Assembly (NCBI GenBank): GCA_964481445.1
Contig: CAYZTQ010000024.1
Location: 1-23,208, forward strand
Source of the DNA: UBA1038 sp964481445
GTDB taxonomy: Bacteria; Bacillota; Clostridia; Christensenellales; Aristaeellaceae
Length of the DNA stretch: 23,208 bases
Direction of reading: 5' to 3'
Shown here: piece after piece, positions 7,155 through 15,541 of the stretch
Layout of the letters: each line of letters opens with the position of its first letter
How positions within the stretch are numbered: position 1 is the stretch's first letter
Notes under the pieces: model-generated
Seen by the model: the letters and a program-made list of their open reading frames with translations, nothing else
Told to the model about the DNA's origin: nothing
Database searches by the model: none
Made by a program: the position numbers and the translations under genes

Positions 7155-8915
7155 TTACTTCAGGGTGACGTAGTTCCAGATGACATCGCCGGTCGGCATG
7201 ATGATCAGGCCTTCGACGTTGGGCTTTTTCAGGCAGGGGTTGGTGTAGAAGTACATCGGGGCCACGCTGCCGGTCGCCATCAGGATGTTCTCAGCAAGGA
7301 TGCTGTCCTTCACGCGGACGGCGGGATCGGCGGTGGTCTTGATCTCGGTCACCAGCGCATCATAGGCATCCGCCCAGGTCTTGTCGCCTTCAGGGCCCCA
7401 GTAGGCGCCCATGCCGGCATCCTTGCTGACCTCGCTGGCGCGGGTGTAGGAGCCGATGCTGCGGCCCAGGCGCGGATAGTTGTTGCCCGAGGCGCTGATG
7501 AAGATTTCAAGGAAGTTCAGGGTATCGTTGAAGTCGGCTACCCAGCCCATGCGGGCCGCTTCGGCGTCGCCGTCCTTCAGCTTGGTCTGCAGGGTGGACC
7601 AGGCTTCCTGGTTGATGACGGCCTGAATGCCGACACGGTTCCAGGTCTCCTGCACATACTGGATGATGGCGGCGTTGGCGCCGGAGTTGTTGAAGGCAAA
7701 CTCAACAGCGGGGAAGTCGGTGAACTTGATGTCGCCCGCTTCGATGGTGCCCTCATAGGCATAGCCCAGCTCCATCAGGGTCTTGATAGCAGCCACCTGA
7801 TCCTTGGTGTAGGCGGGGTTTTCTTCGGAAGGTACGTTGGTGTCAACATACCAGGCGCCATAGCCTTCGGCCGAGCGTACATCGGGGTTGGTGCCGTCAG
7901 ACAGTCCCTTGGGGTAGAAGCCGGTCGCGGGGGCCTGGCCGCCCTTGGTGACGTACTTGACCAGCTCTTCGCGGTTAATCATCTGACCCAGGGCGAAGCG
8001 GGCCTTGGACTGCTCCTGCACCGACAGGCTCTTGCCCGCGGGGCTCATATCCTTGTAGACGTTGAACAGCACATACCAGGTGCCCATCATGTCTTCAAAG
8101 GTCAGCTCGCCGGGATAGGTGGCGTTCAGGCGGTCGAACTCGACAGGATCGATGGAGTTGGTGAAGTGCGCCGCGCCGCTCTCGTAGGCGGCCAGAATGG
8201 CGGCGTTGTCTTCGGCCAGATAGCAGTTGACACCGTCCAGCTTGACATTCTCCGCGTTCCAGTAATGCTCGTTCTTCACAAACGAAATCACATCGTCCAC
8301 CTGATAGGCGGTCATGCGGAAGGGGCCCATGCCGATGTTGGTCTCGGGGTTGGTGGCCCAGACGCCTTCAGCGTCCGCAGCGGCGGCCTTGACGGGATAG
8401 AAGGGCGGGAAGGCAGCCAGATCGATGAAGTAGGGCGCGGGGGCGACCAGCTTCACGGTCAGGGTGCGGGCGGCTTCATCAGCCACAAGGTTCAGCTTGT
8501 CCGGATAGCCTTCGATGATGTTGTACAGGAAGCCGTAGTCGGCGCCCAGCGCTTCGGAGGCGGCGCGGTTCCAGGAATCAACGATATCCTGCACCATAAA
8601 ATCGCTGCCGTCTGACCATTTGAGGCCTTCACGCAGGGTGAAGACATAGGTCAGGCCGTCTTCGCTGACAGTGTGGCCGGTGGCCAGTTCAGGGGCGATG
8701 GCAGCCTTGCCGTCTACCCACTGAAAGCCGTACAGGCCCGCGTGAGACAGCTTGATGACGTTGCTTCCGCTGGACGCGGAGTTGAGGGCCGGGTCGCCGG
8801 ATTTGGGGGTGCCGCCGCCGAAAAAGACGTTGGCGACATTGCTCTGAGCCGCCTGAACGGGGACAAGCCCGATCACGAGGCACAGCGCGAGAGCCAGGGC
8901 GAACAGTTTCTTCAT
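7155..8915 (-). CDS. oppA: oligopeptide ABC transporter substrate-binding protein
   Basis: The protein has 586 residues, somewhat longer than typical family-5 extracellular solute-binding proteins. ATG at 8915 is preceded by AAGGAGGAGA. A classic signal peptide occupies residues 1-22, with likely cleavage at VPVQA before AQSN. Cys12 sits inside the hydrophobic core (ALALCLV) and does not form a lipobox, so it does not look like a lipoprotein. Family features include the LKWSDGSDF region, the IGMGPFRM motif, and a C-terminal half with the usual hinge-crossing repeats. It is the last gene of the B-C-D-F-A operon, 49 bases after oppF. It would capture peptides outside the cell for the OppBC channel. 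Peptide specificity is not readable; nickel or another ligand cannot be excluded, as in other members of the family. Confidence 0.93.
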   Translation of the reverse strand: MKKLFALALALCLVIGLVPVQAAQSNVANVFFGGGTPKSGDPALNSASSGSNVIKLSHAGLYGFQWVDGKAAIAPELATGHTVSEDGLTYVFTLREGLKWSDGSDFMVQDIVDSWNRAASEALGADYGFLYNIIEGYPDKLNLVADEAARTLTVKLVAPAPYFIDLAAFPPFYPVKAAAADAEGVWATNPETNIGMGPFRMTAYQVDDVISFVKNEHYWNAENVKLDGVNCYLAEDNAAILAAYESGAAHFTNSIDPVEFDRLNATYPGELTFEDMMGTWYVLFNVYKDMSPAGKSLSVQEQSKARFALGQMINREELVKYVTKGGQAPATGFYPKGLSDGTNPDVRSAEGYGAWYVDTNVPSEENPAYTKDQVAAIKTLMELGYAYEGTIEAGDIKFTDFPAVEFAFNNSGANAAIIQYVQETWNRVGIQAVINQEAWSTLQTKLKDGDAEAARMGWVADFNDTLNFLEIFISASGNNYPRLGRSIGSYTRASEVSKDAGMGAYWGPEGDKTWADAYDALVTEIKTTADPAVRVKDSILAENILMATGSVAPMYFYTNPCLKKPNVEGLIIMPTGDVIWNYVTLK

Positions 8916-8964
8916 GGGTTCTCCTCCTTAAGGAATAGCTTATCTAACAGCGCTGACGCGCACA

Positions 8965-9948
8965 TTAGCCGTTGACGTGAATGCAGCTGACGAAGTGGCC
9001 CTTGATGTATTCCTTGAGCGTCGGCACCTCGCGCGCGCATTCTGGGGTCGCCTTGGGGCAGCGGGTGCGGAAGGCGCAGCCGCTGGGAATTTTGAGGGGG
9101 CTGGGCACATCGCCCGAGAGGATGATGCGCTTTTGCGCCCTCGCCTTTTTAGGATCGGGCTGCGGCACGGCCGACAGCAGCGACTGGGTGTAGGGATGCA
9201 GGGGGTTCTTGTGCAGCTCAAGAGAGCTGGCAATCTCAACCATGCGGCCCAGATACATCACGGCCACGCGGTTGGAGATGTGCTTGACCACCGACAGGTC
9301 GTGCGCGATGAACAGGTAGGTCAGCCCCAGCTTGTGCTGCAGCTCCTCCAGCATGTTGATGACCTGCGCCTGGATGCTGACATCCAGCGCGCTGACCGGC
9401 TCGTCGCAGACAATGAACTCGGGGTTGGAGGCAAGGGCGCGCGCGATGCCGATGCGCTGGCGCTGGCCGCCCGAAAACTCGTGCGCGTAGCGGGTCGCCT
9501 GCTCGCTGTTGAGCCCAACCAGAGAGAGCAGCTCCGCCACGCGGTCGGCTCGCTCCTTTTTATTTTTGGCCAGATGGTGGATATCGATGGGTTCCGCCAC
9601 GATATCGCCCACCGTCATGCGCGGGTTGAGCGAGGAGTAGGGATCCTGAAACACCATCTGCGCCCTGCGGCGGAAGCTTTCCATCGCCGGGCCGGGCTTG
9701 ACGGGCACGCCGTCAAAAATGACCTCGCCCGCGGTGGGCGTGTACAGGTGCATCAAACTGCGGCCTACGGTCGTCTTCCCACAGCCGCTCTCCCCCACCA
9801 TGCCGAGGGTCTCGCCCTTATCGATGGTGAAGCTGACGTCATCCACAGCCTTCAGCTGGGTCGACCGGAACAGGCTTGTGCTGATGGGGAAGTACTGCTT
9901 CAGATGCCTGACTTCAAGCAGCGGGCGCTTTTCTTGCTGCGTGCTCAT
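8965..9948 (-). CDS. oppF: oligopeptide ABC transporter ATP-binding protein, OppF type
   Basis: The protein has 327 residues, normal for OppF/DppF. It carries Walker A GESGCGKT (52-59), the ABC signature FSGGQRQR, Walker B VCDEPVSALD and the switch histidine in FIAHDLSVVKH. The C-terminal oligopeptide-transporter extension ends with the cysteine-containing GCAFRTRCPKATPEC, a feature of the family. Its start overlaps the oppD stop by 4 bases (ATGA). It pairs with OppD as the heterodimeric ATPase on the cytoplasmic side of the OppBC permease. Confidence 0.96.
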   Translation of the reverse strand: MSTQQEKRPLLEVRHLKQYFPISTSLFRSTQLKAVDDVSFTIDKGETLGMVGESGCGKTTVGRSLMHLYTPTAGEVIFDGVPVKPGPAMESFRRRAQMVFQDPYSSLNPRMTVGDIVAEPIDIHHLAKNKKERADRVAELLSLVGLNSEQATRYAHEFSGGQRQRIGIARALASNPEFIVCDEPVSALDVSIQAQVINMLEELQHKLGLTYLFIAHDLSVVKHISNRVAVMYLGRMVEIASSLELHKNPLHPYTQSLLSAVPQPDPKKARAQKRIILSGDVPSPLKIPSGCAFRTRCPKATPECAREVPTLKEYIKGHFVSCIHVNG

Positions 9949-10985
9949 TCTTCCCCTCCTTCCAGCCTGATCAGGGGCAGCGCCCCCGGCAGCTCAATCA
10001 CTTCTTTGGCGTCGCGCACATTCAACCAGCAGGCGGAGATGTGCTTCTTCGGGTCGTTGATGGCAAACTCGTCCGGCCGCTTGGTCAGGCAGACCTTCAT
10101 GGCGTTCGCGCATCTGGGCGCGAAGGCGCAGCCCGGGGGCACGGCCAGCATGTCGACCGGCGTGCCGCTGATGGGCACCAGCTTCTCCTTCTCGTCATCC
10201 TCCATGCGGGGGATGGAGCGCATCAGGCCCTTGGTGTACTCGTGCGCGGGATGGTAGAAAATGCTGTCGGCGATGCCGCGCTCCACTAGATGGCCCGCGT
10301 ACATGACGATGACCTCGTCGCACATGCCGGCCACCACGCCCAGATCGTGCGTGATGAGGATGATGGCCATGCCAAGCTGCTTTTGCAGGCTGCTCATCAA
10401 TTCGAGTATCTGGGCCTGAATCGTGACGTCGAGGGCCGTGGTCGGCTCATCCGCGATCAGGATATCCGGCTCGCAGGCCAGCGCCATGGCGATCATTACC
10501 CTTTGGCGCATGCCGCCCGACAGCTCGAAGGCGTACTGCTTCATGCGGCGCTCCGGCTCGTTGATACCGACCAGGCCCAGCATTTCCACCGCGCGCGCCT
10601 CGGCCTGCTGCCGGTTGCGGTCGGTGTGCATCACAATGGTCTCAATCAGCTGGTTGCCGATGGTGAAGGCGGGATTGAGTGAGGTCATCGGGTCCTGAAA
10701 AATGATGGAAATCTTGTTGCCGCGAATCTTGCGCATCTCGCTTTCGGGCAGGCCCACCAGCTCCTTACCGCGAAACTTGATGGAGCCGCCGGTAATGCGC
10801 CCGGGGTGGGTGAGAATCTGCAAAATGGAATAGGCGGTGACTGATTTGCCTGAGCCCGACTCGCCCACGATGCCCAGCACCGTGCCCTCGTCCAGCGAGA
10901 AGCTGACGCCGTCGACGGCCTTCACCTCGCCCGAGGGGGTAAAAAAGGAGGTTCTCAGGTCCTTTACTTCCAGTAATTTTGCCAT
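9945..10985 (-). CDS. oppD: oligopeptide ABC transporter ATP-binding protein, OppD type
   Basis: The protein has 346 residues. It carries Walker A GESGSGKS (41-48), signature LSGGMRQR, Walker B LIADEPTTALD and LITHDLGVVAG. The C-terminal extension PPGCAFAPRCANAMKVC is typical of OppD/DppD. ATG at 10985 is preceded by GAGGAAAC-type spacing directly after oppC. It forms the ATPase heterodimer with OppF, to which it is coupled by an ATGA overlap. No missing catalytic residues are seen, so both nucleotide sites should be functional. Confidence 0.96.
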   Translation of the reverse strand: MAKLLEVKDLRTSFFTPSGEVKAVDGVSFSLDEGTVLGIVGESGSGKSVTAYSILQILTHPGRITGGSIKFRGKELVGLPESEMRKIRGNKISIIFQDPMTSLNPAFTIGNQLIETIVMHTDRNRQQAEARAVEMLGLVGINEPERRMKQYAFELSGGMRQRVMIAMALACEPDILIADEPTTALDVTIQAQILELMSSLQKQLGMAIILITHDLGVVAGMCDEVIVMYAGHLVERGIADSIFYHPAHEYTKGLMRSIPRMEDDEKEKLVPISGTPVDMLAVPPGCAFAPRCANAMKVCLTKRPDEFAINDPKKHISACWLNVRDAKEVIELPGALPLIRLEGGEE

Positions 10986-10994
10986 GTTTCCTCC

Positions 10995-12038
10995 TCAGTT
11001 ACGCAGCTTGGGGTCGAAGGCGTCGCGCAGGCCGTTGCCCAAAAGGTTGAACGACAGCACGATCAGAAAGATCGTCAGCGCCGGGAAGAGCAGCAGGTAG
11101 GGGTAGCTGACCAGCCCGTTGCGCGCGTCGTTGGCAAGGCTGCCCAGCGACGGCATGGGGATGGAGACGCCCAGCCCCAGGAAGGAGAGAAAGCTCTCCG
11201 TAAAGATGGCGGAAGGGATCTGCATCGCCGCGATGATGATGATGACGCTGATGCAGTTGGGCAGCAGGTGCTTGAGGATGATGCGCCGCGAGCCCGCGCC
11301 CGAGCACTTGGCTGCGAGCACAAACTCCTGCTCCTTGATCGACAGCACCTGGCCGCGCACCTGGCGCGCCATGCTGACCCAATAGAGCAGGCCGAACACC
11401 AGAAAGATAGAAATCATCCCCGCGCCAAGCCGCAGCACCAGCTCGCTCTTGGAGGTCGACACGATGTTTTTGATGGCGACCGAAAGCAGGATCACGATCA
11501 GCACGTCAGGCAGGGAGTAGATGATGTCGACGATGCGCATCATGATCATATCCGTCCGCCCGCCAACATAGCCCGAAATCGAGCCGTAGAGAATGCCGAT
11601 GATCACCACGATGATGGAGGCGATCAGCCCGACCATCAGCGAGATACGGGTGCCGTAAATCACACGGATGGCGTAGTCGCGCCCAAGGTGATCGGTGCCC
11701 ATGATATGGGGAAACAGCTTCTCGCCCCGGTCGATGCGCGCCTGCTCCCTGTCCGAATACTGGAAGGGCTGCAGGTACTGCGCCGTTACGTCCTGCTGGG
11801 TGTAGGTGTAGGGATAAAACAGCGGCACGATAAAGGCGATGAGCGCGATGCCGACGATGATGAAAAAGCAGGTCATCGCCAGCTTGTTGCGCCACAGCCT
11901 CCTCAGCGCGTCCTTAAAGAAGGAGACGCCGGGCTTGTCGATCAGCTGCTGGCGCTTTTCCTCCTCGCTGGCGGGCTTGAATGCGTCGGGACTCAGCTGA
12001 AAGCTGAACAGGTTCTTCTTGGGCACGGATTCTTGCAT
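10995..12038 (-). CDS. oppC: oligopeptide ABC transporter permease, OppC type
   Basis: The protein has 347 residues, longer than E. coli OppC (302). The extra length is a cytoplasmic N-terminal tail of about 50 residues and a larger first external loop (about 80-120). An OppC_N segment, LWRNKLAMTCFFIIVG, begins the first membrane helix. The HIMGTDHLGRDYAIRVIYGTR motif (split as HIMGTDHLGRD and YAIRVIYGTR) and the EAA loop (FVLAAKCSGAGSRRIILKHL) that contacts the ATPase are present. There are about six membrane segments. It starts 6 bases after the oppB stop and lies 9 bases before oppD. It forms half of the transmembrane channel. Confidence 0.95.
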   Translation of the reverse strand: MQESVPKKNLFSFQLSPDAFKPASEEEKRQQLIDKPGVSFFKDALRRLWRNKLAMTCFFIIVGIALIAFIVPLFYPYTYTQQDVTAQYLQPFQYSDREQARIDRGEKLFPHIMGTDHLGRDYAIRVIYGTRISLMVGLIASIIVVIIGILYGSISGYVGGRTDMIMMRIVDIIYSLPDVLIVILLSVAIKNIVSTSKSELVLRLGAGMISIFLVFGLLYWVSMARQVRGQVLSIKEQEFVLAAKCSGAGSRRIILKHLLPNCISVIIIIAAMQIPSAIFTESFLSFLGLGVSIPMPSLGSLANDARNGLVSYPYLLLFPALTIFLIVLSFNLLGNGLRDAFDPKLRN

Positions 12039-12044
12039 CAGACA

Positions 12045-12971
12045 CTACCTCAAATCAATTCTGGGATCGAGCATTTTATACGAGATATCGCTCAGCAGGT
12101 TCATGGTAACGATCACCACCGCCAAAAAGATGGTGACGCCCATGATCATCATGTAATCCGTGCGCATCATGGAGTTGACGAACAGCCTGCCCAGCCCCGG
12201 CACGGCGAAAATGTTCTCGACCACCATGCTGCCGGTCAGGATGTAGGCCATCATCGGCCCCGCGTAAGTGACCACCGGCCCCAGCGCGTTTTTGAGCGCG
12301 TGCTTGAAGATGACCCGCGCCCGCTTGAGGCCCTTGGCCCGCGCGGTGCGGATATAATCCTGCCCCAGCACGTCCAGCATGGCGCTGCGCTCCAGCCTTG
12401 TGGTGTAGGCCAGCGGGTACAGCGCCAGTGAAATGGTGGGCAGCACCAGCCCGCCGGGCATGGAGCCCATGGTGGGGAACCACTTGAGCCGCAGCGCGAA
12501 GATGAGCAGCAGCAGCGTGGCCGTCACAAAAGAGGGCATCGAGACCAGCGCCGTGGTCACCACCTGAATCACCTTGTCGGGCCACTTACCGCGCATCAGC
12601 GCCGCGATGGCGCCGAAGATGACGCCCGCTGTCAGCGCGATGACCGCGGCCAGCAGGCCCACGCGCGCCGAATAGGCAAAGCTGTCGCTGATCAGCTCCT
12701 GCACCGTTTTGCCCACCCAGGCGGTCGACAGGCCGAAGTCAAAGCGCAGGATGTTCTTCAGGTAGTTGAGAAACTGCACCGGCACGGGCTTGTCAAAGCC
12801 GTACTTGGCTTCCAGCGCCTTGATGGTGGCGTTGGTCAGCGCCTTTTCAGCCGAAAAGGGACTGGCCGGAATGGCGTGCATAATAAAAAAAGTAAGCGCT
12901 GTAACCAAAAAGATGGTCAGCACCGCCATCCCCAGGCGCTTTAAGAGATAGACCGAAAACCTTGACGACAT
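12045..12971 (-). CDS. oppB: oligopeptide ABC transporter permease, OppB type
   Basis: The protein has 308 residues from the ATG at 12971, preceded by GGGAGG. The open frame runs on to 13064, but that would place the start upstream of the -10 box at 13003-13008, so the shorter form is chosen; it also matches OppB length (306 in E. coli). The first helix has the family start YLLKRLGMAVLTIFLVTALTFF (split as YLLKRLGMAVL and TIFLVTALTFF). The EAA-type loop DYIRTARAKGLKRARVIFKH and a final PGLGRLFVNSM segment are present, with about six membrane helices. It is the first gene of the peptide importer operon. Confidence 0.95.
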   Translation of the reverse strand: MSSRFSVYLLKRLGMAVLTIFLVTALTFFIMHAIPASPFSAEKALTNATIKALEAKYGFDKPVPVQFLNYLKNILRFDFGLSTAWVGKTVQELISDSFAYSARVGLLAAVIALTAGVIFGAIAALMRGKWPDKVIQVVTTALVSMPSFVTATLLLLIFALRLKWFPTMGSMPGGLVLPTISLALYPLAYTTRLERSAMLDVLGQDYIRTARAKGLKRARVIFKHALKNALGPVVTYAGPMMAYILTGSMVVENIFAVPGLGRLFVNSMMRTDYMMIMGVTIFLAVVIVTMNLLSDISYKMLDPRIDLR

Positions 12972-13002
12972 GCCGTCCTCCCTTGTTATACCGGATTGAA
13001 TT

Positions 13003-13030
13003 ATTATAGCCATATTTCCTGCATTGTCAA
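13003..13030 (-). promoter_or_regulatory. sigma-A-like promoter of the opp operon
   Basis: On the minus strand there is a perfect TTGACA (13030-13025), a 16-base spacer and a perfect TATAAT (13008-13003). Initiation would fall about 25 bases upstream of the oppB ATG. No operator dyad is obvious next to it. Confidence 0.85.
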
Positions 13031-13132
13031 TCAAAGATATCGTATACAAGGCGTTTATCTGCATCTTGTCTGTATTATTCCTGCATCTATTCAGTCGCCT
13101 TGATCATATGGCGATATTCATAACAAACAAGA

Positions 13133-13156
13133 CAAAAACAGCGGCCACACGGCCGC
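13133..13156 (-). terminator. terminator of the toxin-antitoxin operon
   Basis: On the minus strand, GCGGCC-GTGT-GGCCGC is followed by TGTTTTTG. It lies 25-50 bases past the toxin stop. The hairpin belongs to a 20-bp sequence (13141-13160) that recurs at 13925-13944. Confidence 0.8.
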
Positions 13157-13160
13157 CGAA
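13141..13160. repeat. 20-bp repeat flanking the toxin-antitoxin module, copy 1
   Basis: GCGGCCACACGGCCGCCGAA is identical to copy 2 at 13925-13944, in the same orientation. Similarity continues a few bases beyond the repeat with a one-base indel. Both copies also act as the hairpin of a terminator. Confidence 0.9.
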
Positions 13161-13181
13161 TGATTGTCTAAAATAACAATA

Positions 13182-13487
13182 TTATCGAAAATCAAGCATG
13201 CGCAGATAATCCACCCGGCTGTCAATGACGCGAAGAACAGAGATTGCATCATCGATATCGTAAATCAAAATGTATTTGCCGGATACCAGAAAGCGGCCCG
13301 CTATTTCTCTGCCTGTTTTTGCGCTGAGCAGCTGGCCGAGCTCCGGCTGTTCCTTCAGCCTCGCCGCGTCGCCTGCGATGGAAGAAACGATATGCCTTGC
13401 CGCATCAGGGTTTTGCAGGCTCTGGCTGATATAGTTTGAAATTTCCTCCAAATCTTCTATCGCCTGCGGGGTATAGAGCAGCCTCAT
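13182..13487 (-). CDS. RelE/ParE family toxin
   Basis: The protein has 101 residues, the normal size for the RelE/ParE superfamily. The N-terminus (LLYTPQAIEDLEEISNYISQ) has the typical helix with paired acidic residues. The C-terminal strands (AGRFLVSGKYILIYDIDDAISVLRVID, split as AGRFLVSGKY and ILIYDIDDAISVLRVID) carry the conserved R/Y positions, ending in DYLRMLDF. Its start overlaps the antitoxin stop by 4 bases, the usual coupling. RelE members cut mRNA on the ribosome and ParE members poison gyrase; the sequence alone does not decide between them, although pairing with a RelB/DinJ-type antitoxin favours the mRNase branch. Confidence 0.9.
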   Translation of the reverse strand: MRLLYTPQAIEDLEEISNYISQSLQNPDAARHIVSSIAGDAARLKEQPELGQLLSAKTGREIAGRFLVSGKYILIYDIDDAISVLRVIDSRVDYLRMLDFR

Positions 13488-13804
13488 TCTTTTACCTGAA
13501 AGCGCGCCAGCATTTCTTCTTCAGACACCCAATCGCTTTCAGCATGTACAGAATCGCGCCCCTTCTGAACCTCGGCCATCAGAATGGCAAGAGCCTGATT
13601 GCGCAGCGCCTCCCTGCTGTCGCTGGATACAACAAAGGGCATCCCACCGACATTCAATGCGTGCTGCAGAAACACGTTCACAGCATCCGTCAGCGTCAGA
13701 CCACAGCGGGAAAAGATGGCTTCGGCCTGATTCTTGATCTCAGGGTTGATCCGCATTTGAAAGGTAGCGGTTTTGGGCGCCGTTGTTATCTGCATCTGTT
13801 CCAT
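13484..13804 (-). CDS. RelB/DinJ family antitoxin
   Basis: The protein has 106 residues from the ATG at 13804, preferred over GTG 13813 because GAGGTG then lies 6 bases upstream. The N-terminal ribbon-helix-helix (ATFQMRINPEIKNQAEAIFS, then CGLTLTDAVNVFLQHAL) is diagnostic of RelB/DinJ. The C-terminal half is charged and probably wraps around the toxin. It binds DNA as a dimer to repress its own operon and neutralises the RelE/ParE toxin encoded immediately downstream. Confidence 0.92.
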   Translation of the reverse strand: MEQMQITTAPKTATFQMRINPEIKNQAEAIFSRCGLTLTDAVNVFLQHALNVGGMPFVVSSDSREALRNQALAILMAEVQKGRDSVHAESDWVSEEEMLARFQVKE

Positions 13805-13822
13805 ATCCTTCACCTCGATAAA

Positions 13823-13851
13823 AGAATACAGCGTGAATCCGTCATTGTCAA
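13823..13851 (-). promoter_or_regulatory. promoter of the toxin-antitoxin operon
   Basis: On the minus strand there is TTGACA (13851-13846), a 17-base spacer and TATTCT (13828-13823), about 20 bases upstream of the antitoxin ATG. The -35 lies inside TTGT-ATTG-ACAA, a small dyad that could serve as the antitoxin operator. Confidence 0.75.
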
Positions 13852-13919
13852 TACAACGTCACTACATCGTTAAAACTCAATGATTTCTATCGAGGCAGGC
13901 CGCATCTCATCGGGATTGC

Positions 13920-13941
13920 AAAAGGCGGCCACACGGCCGCC
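13920..13941 (-). terminator. terminator of the UPF0371 gene
   Basis: On the minus strand, GGCGGCC-GTGT-GGCCGCC is followed by TTTTGC. It starts about 20 bases after the UPF0371 stop codon and is the second copy of the hairpin also found after the toxin gene. Confidence 0.75.
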
Positions 13942-13944
13942 GAA
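13925..13944. repeat. 20-bp repeat flanking the toxin-antitoxin module, copy 2
   Basis: This is the identical direct copy of 13141-13160, 784 bases away. The antitoxin and toxin genes with their promoter lie exactly between the two copies. Confidence 0.9.
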
Positions 13945-13962
13945 ATGACGAAAGAAATGTAT

Positions 13963-15444
13963 TTACTTGTGGTAGAGCTTCCGCGTCTGGTACTTGGGCT
14001 CGCTGGTCAGGTTGACGCCCAGACGCTTGAAGATGTTTTCATCCACATGCGAGAGGATGACGCTGGTGTGCACCTCGCAGCCCTTAAGCCTGGGCAGCTG
14101 GCTGAGGGCCAGGGCGGCGGTTTCCCTTTCGCCCGCTGTGATGGACAGGGCCACCAGCACCTCGTCCGAGTGCAGGCGCGGGTTGTGGTTGCCAAGATAA
14201 TCCAGTTTCAGGCTCTGCACGGGGCCGATCACCTCCGGCGGGATGAGCTTGATCTCCTTGGGGATGCCGGCCAGCTTCTTGAGCGAGTTGAGGATCAGCG
14301 CGGCCGAAGCGCCCAGCAGGCTTGAGGTCTTGGCGGTGACGATCTGCCCGTCCTCCAGCAAAATGGCGGCCGCGGGCGCGCCCGTCTGATCGGCGCGCTT
14401 TCTGGCGGCGGCAACCACGGGGCGCTCTTCCTCCGTCAGGTTCAGCTTCTGCATCAGGAGGCGCTGCTTGTCGACCGTCTCCTCCGTCACCTGGCCCTTT
14501 CTCGCCTCGCACAGCGAGGTAAAATAGCGGCGGATAATCTCCTGCCGGGCGGCAGCCTGCACCACCTCGTCATCCGTGACACAGTGGCCGGCCATGTTGA
14601 CGCCCATATCGGTGGGCGATTTGTAGGGGCTTTTGCCCCAGATCTTCATAAAGATGGCGTTGAGCACGGGGAAGATTTCGATATCGCGGTTATAGTTGAC
14701 CGTGCTCTGGCCGTAGGCCTCCAGATGGAAGGGGTCGATCATGTTGACATCATCGAGGTCTACCGTCGCGGCCTCGTAGGCGATGTTGACCGGGTGGTTG
14801 AGCGGCAGGTTCCAGATGGGAAAGGTTTCAAACTTGGCATAGCCCGCCTGCACGCCGCGCTGATGCTCCTGATACAGCTGCGAGAGGCAGACAGCCATCT
14901 TGCCCGAGCCGGGGCCGGGCGCCGTGACCACCACCAGCGGCCGCTCGGTCTGCACGAATTCGTTTTTGCCGTAGCCCTTGTCGGACACGATCAGGTTGAC
15001 ATCGCCCGGGTAGTTGGCGATGGGGTAGTGCACCACGGCCGGCACGCCCAGCGAGCGCAGCCTGCGGCGGAACTTGGACGCGTGGGGCTGCGACTTGTAC
15101 TGAGTAATGACCACCGAGCACTTGTCCAGCCCGCACTCCGCAAAGGCGTCGATCAGGCGCAGCACATCGGCGTCATAGGTGATGCCCAGGTCGCCGCGCA
15201 CCTTGTTCTTCTCAATATCGTCGGCGTTGATCACCACAATCATTTCCACCTGGTCCTTCAGCTCCAGCAGCATGGCGATCTTGCTGTCAGGGCGGAAGCC
15301 GGGCAGCACCCTCGCCGCGTGGTAATCGTCAAACAGCTTGCCGCCGAACTCCAGATACAGCTTGCCGCCGAAATCCCTGATGCGCTGCCGGATATGCTCT
15401 GACTGCATCCGCGTGTACTTGTGATGGTCAAACCCGATTTTCAT
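13963..15444 (-). CDS. UPF0371 (DUF1846) family protein
   Basis: The protein has 493 residues from the ATG at 15444, preceded by GGGGAGGGAAGG. The frame is open further upstream, but this start gives the family's normal length (about 495). Recognisable family features are the N-terminal KIGFDHHKYTRMQSEHIRQR, LYLEFGGKLFDDYHAARVLPG (split as LYLEFGGKLFDDY and HAARVLPG), and a glycine-rich loop APGPGSGK at 175-182 after a hydrophobic strand. The loop resembles a nucleotide-binding loop but is not a canonical Walker A. NHNPRLHSDE is near the C-terminus. No signal peptide or membrane segment is seen, so it is cytoplasmic. The biochemical role of this widespread Firmicutes family is not established to my knowledge. 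The gene is monocistronic. Confidence 0.93.
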   Translation of the reverse strand: MKIGFDHHKYTRMQSEHIRQRIRDFGGKLYLEFGGKLFDDYHAARVLPGFRPDSKIAMLLELKDQVEMIVVINADDIEKNKVRGDLGITYDADVLRLIDAFAECGLDKCSVVITQYKSQPHASKFRRRLRSLGVPAVVHYPIANYPGDVNLIVSDKGYGKNEFVQTERPLVVVTAPGPGSGKMAVCLSQLYQEHQRGVQAGYAKFETFPIWNLPLNHPVNIAYEAATVDLDDVNMIDPFHLEAYGQSTVNYNRDIEIFPVLNAIFMKIWGKSPYKSPTDMGVNMAGHCVTDDEVVQAAARQEIIRRYFTSLCEARKGQVTEETVDKQRLLMQKLNLTEEERPVVAAARKRADQTGAPAAAILLEDGQIVTAKTSSLLGASAALILNSLKKLAGIPKEIKLIPPEVIGPVQSLKLDYLGNHNPRLHSDEVLVALSITAGERETAALALSQLPRLKGCEVHTSVILSHVDENIFKRLGVNLTSEPKYQTRKLYHK

Positions 15445-15478
15445 GCCTTCCCTCCCCGTGCCGTCATTCACGTCAAAA

Positions 15479-15496
15479 GCGATGGAGACCCATCGC
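15479..15496 (-). other. small hairpin in the UPF0371 leader
   Basis: A 7-bp stem GCGATGG/CCATCGC with a 4-base loop lies about 35 bases upstream of the UPF0371 start codon, inside its likely leader. No riboswitch class is recognised. Confidence 0.45.
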
Positions 15497-15512
15497 CGCA
15501 AAATACCCGTAT

Positions 15513-15541
15513 ATTTTACATAAGCCACGCTGCTTACGCAA
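15513..15541 (-). promoter_or_regulatory. probable promoter of the UPF0371 gene
   Basis: On the minus strand there is TTGCGT (15541-15536), a 17-base spacer and TAAAAT (15518-15513). The -10 is good and the -35 weak; the position is about 70 bases upstream of the start codon. Confidence 0.5.

Noticed and set aside
8977..10257. 426-codon plus-strand open frame
   Set aside because: It is antisense to oppF and oppD, whose Walker motifs are intact; it is a shadow frame.
11268..12431. 387-codon plus-strand open frame
   Set aside because: It is antisense to oppC and oppB and full of His/Asp/Gln runs; a shadow of two genuine permease genes.
12972..13064. N-terminal extension of oppB
   Set aside because: It contains the promoter's -10 and -35 elements, so it would lie upstream of the transcript start.
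14584..15402. 272-codon plus-strand open frame
   Set aside because: It is antisense to the UPF0371 gene and has shadow-type composition.
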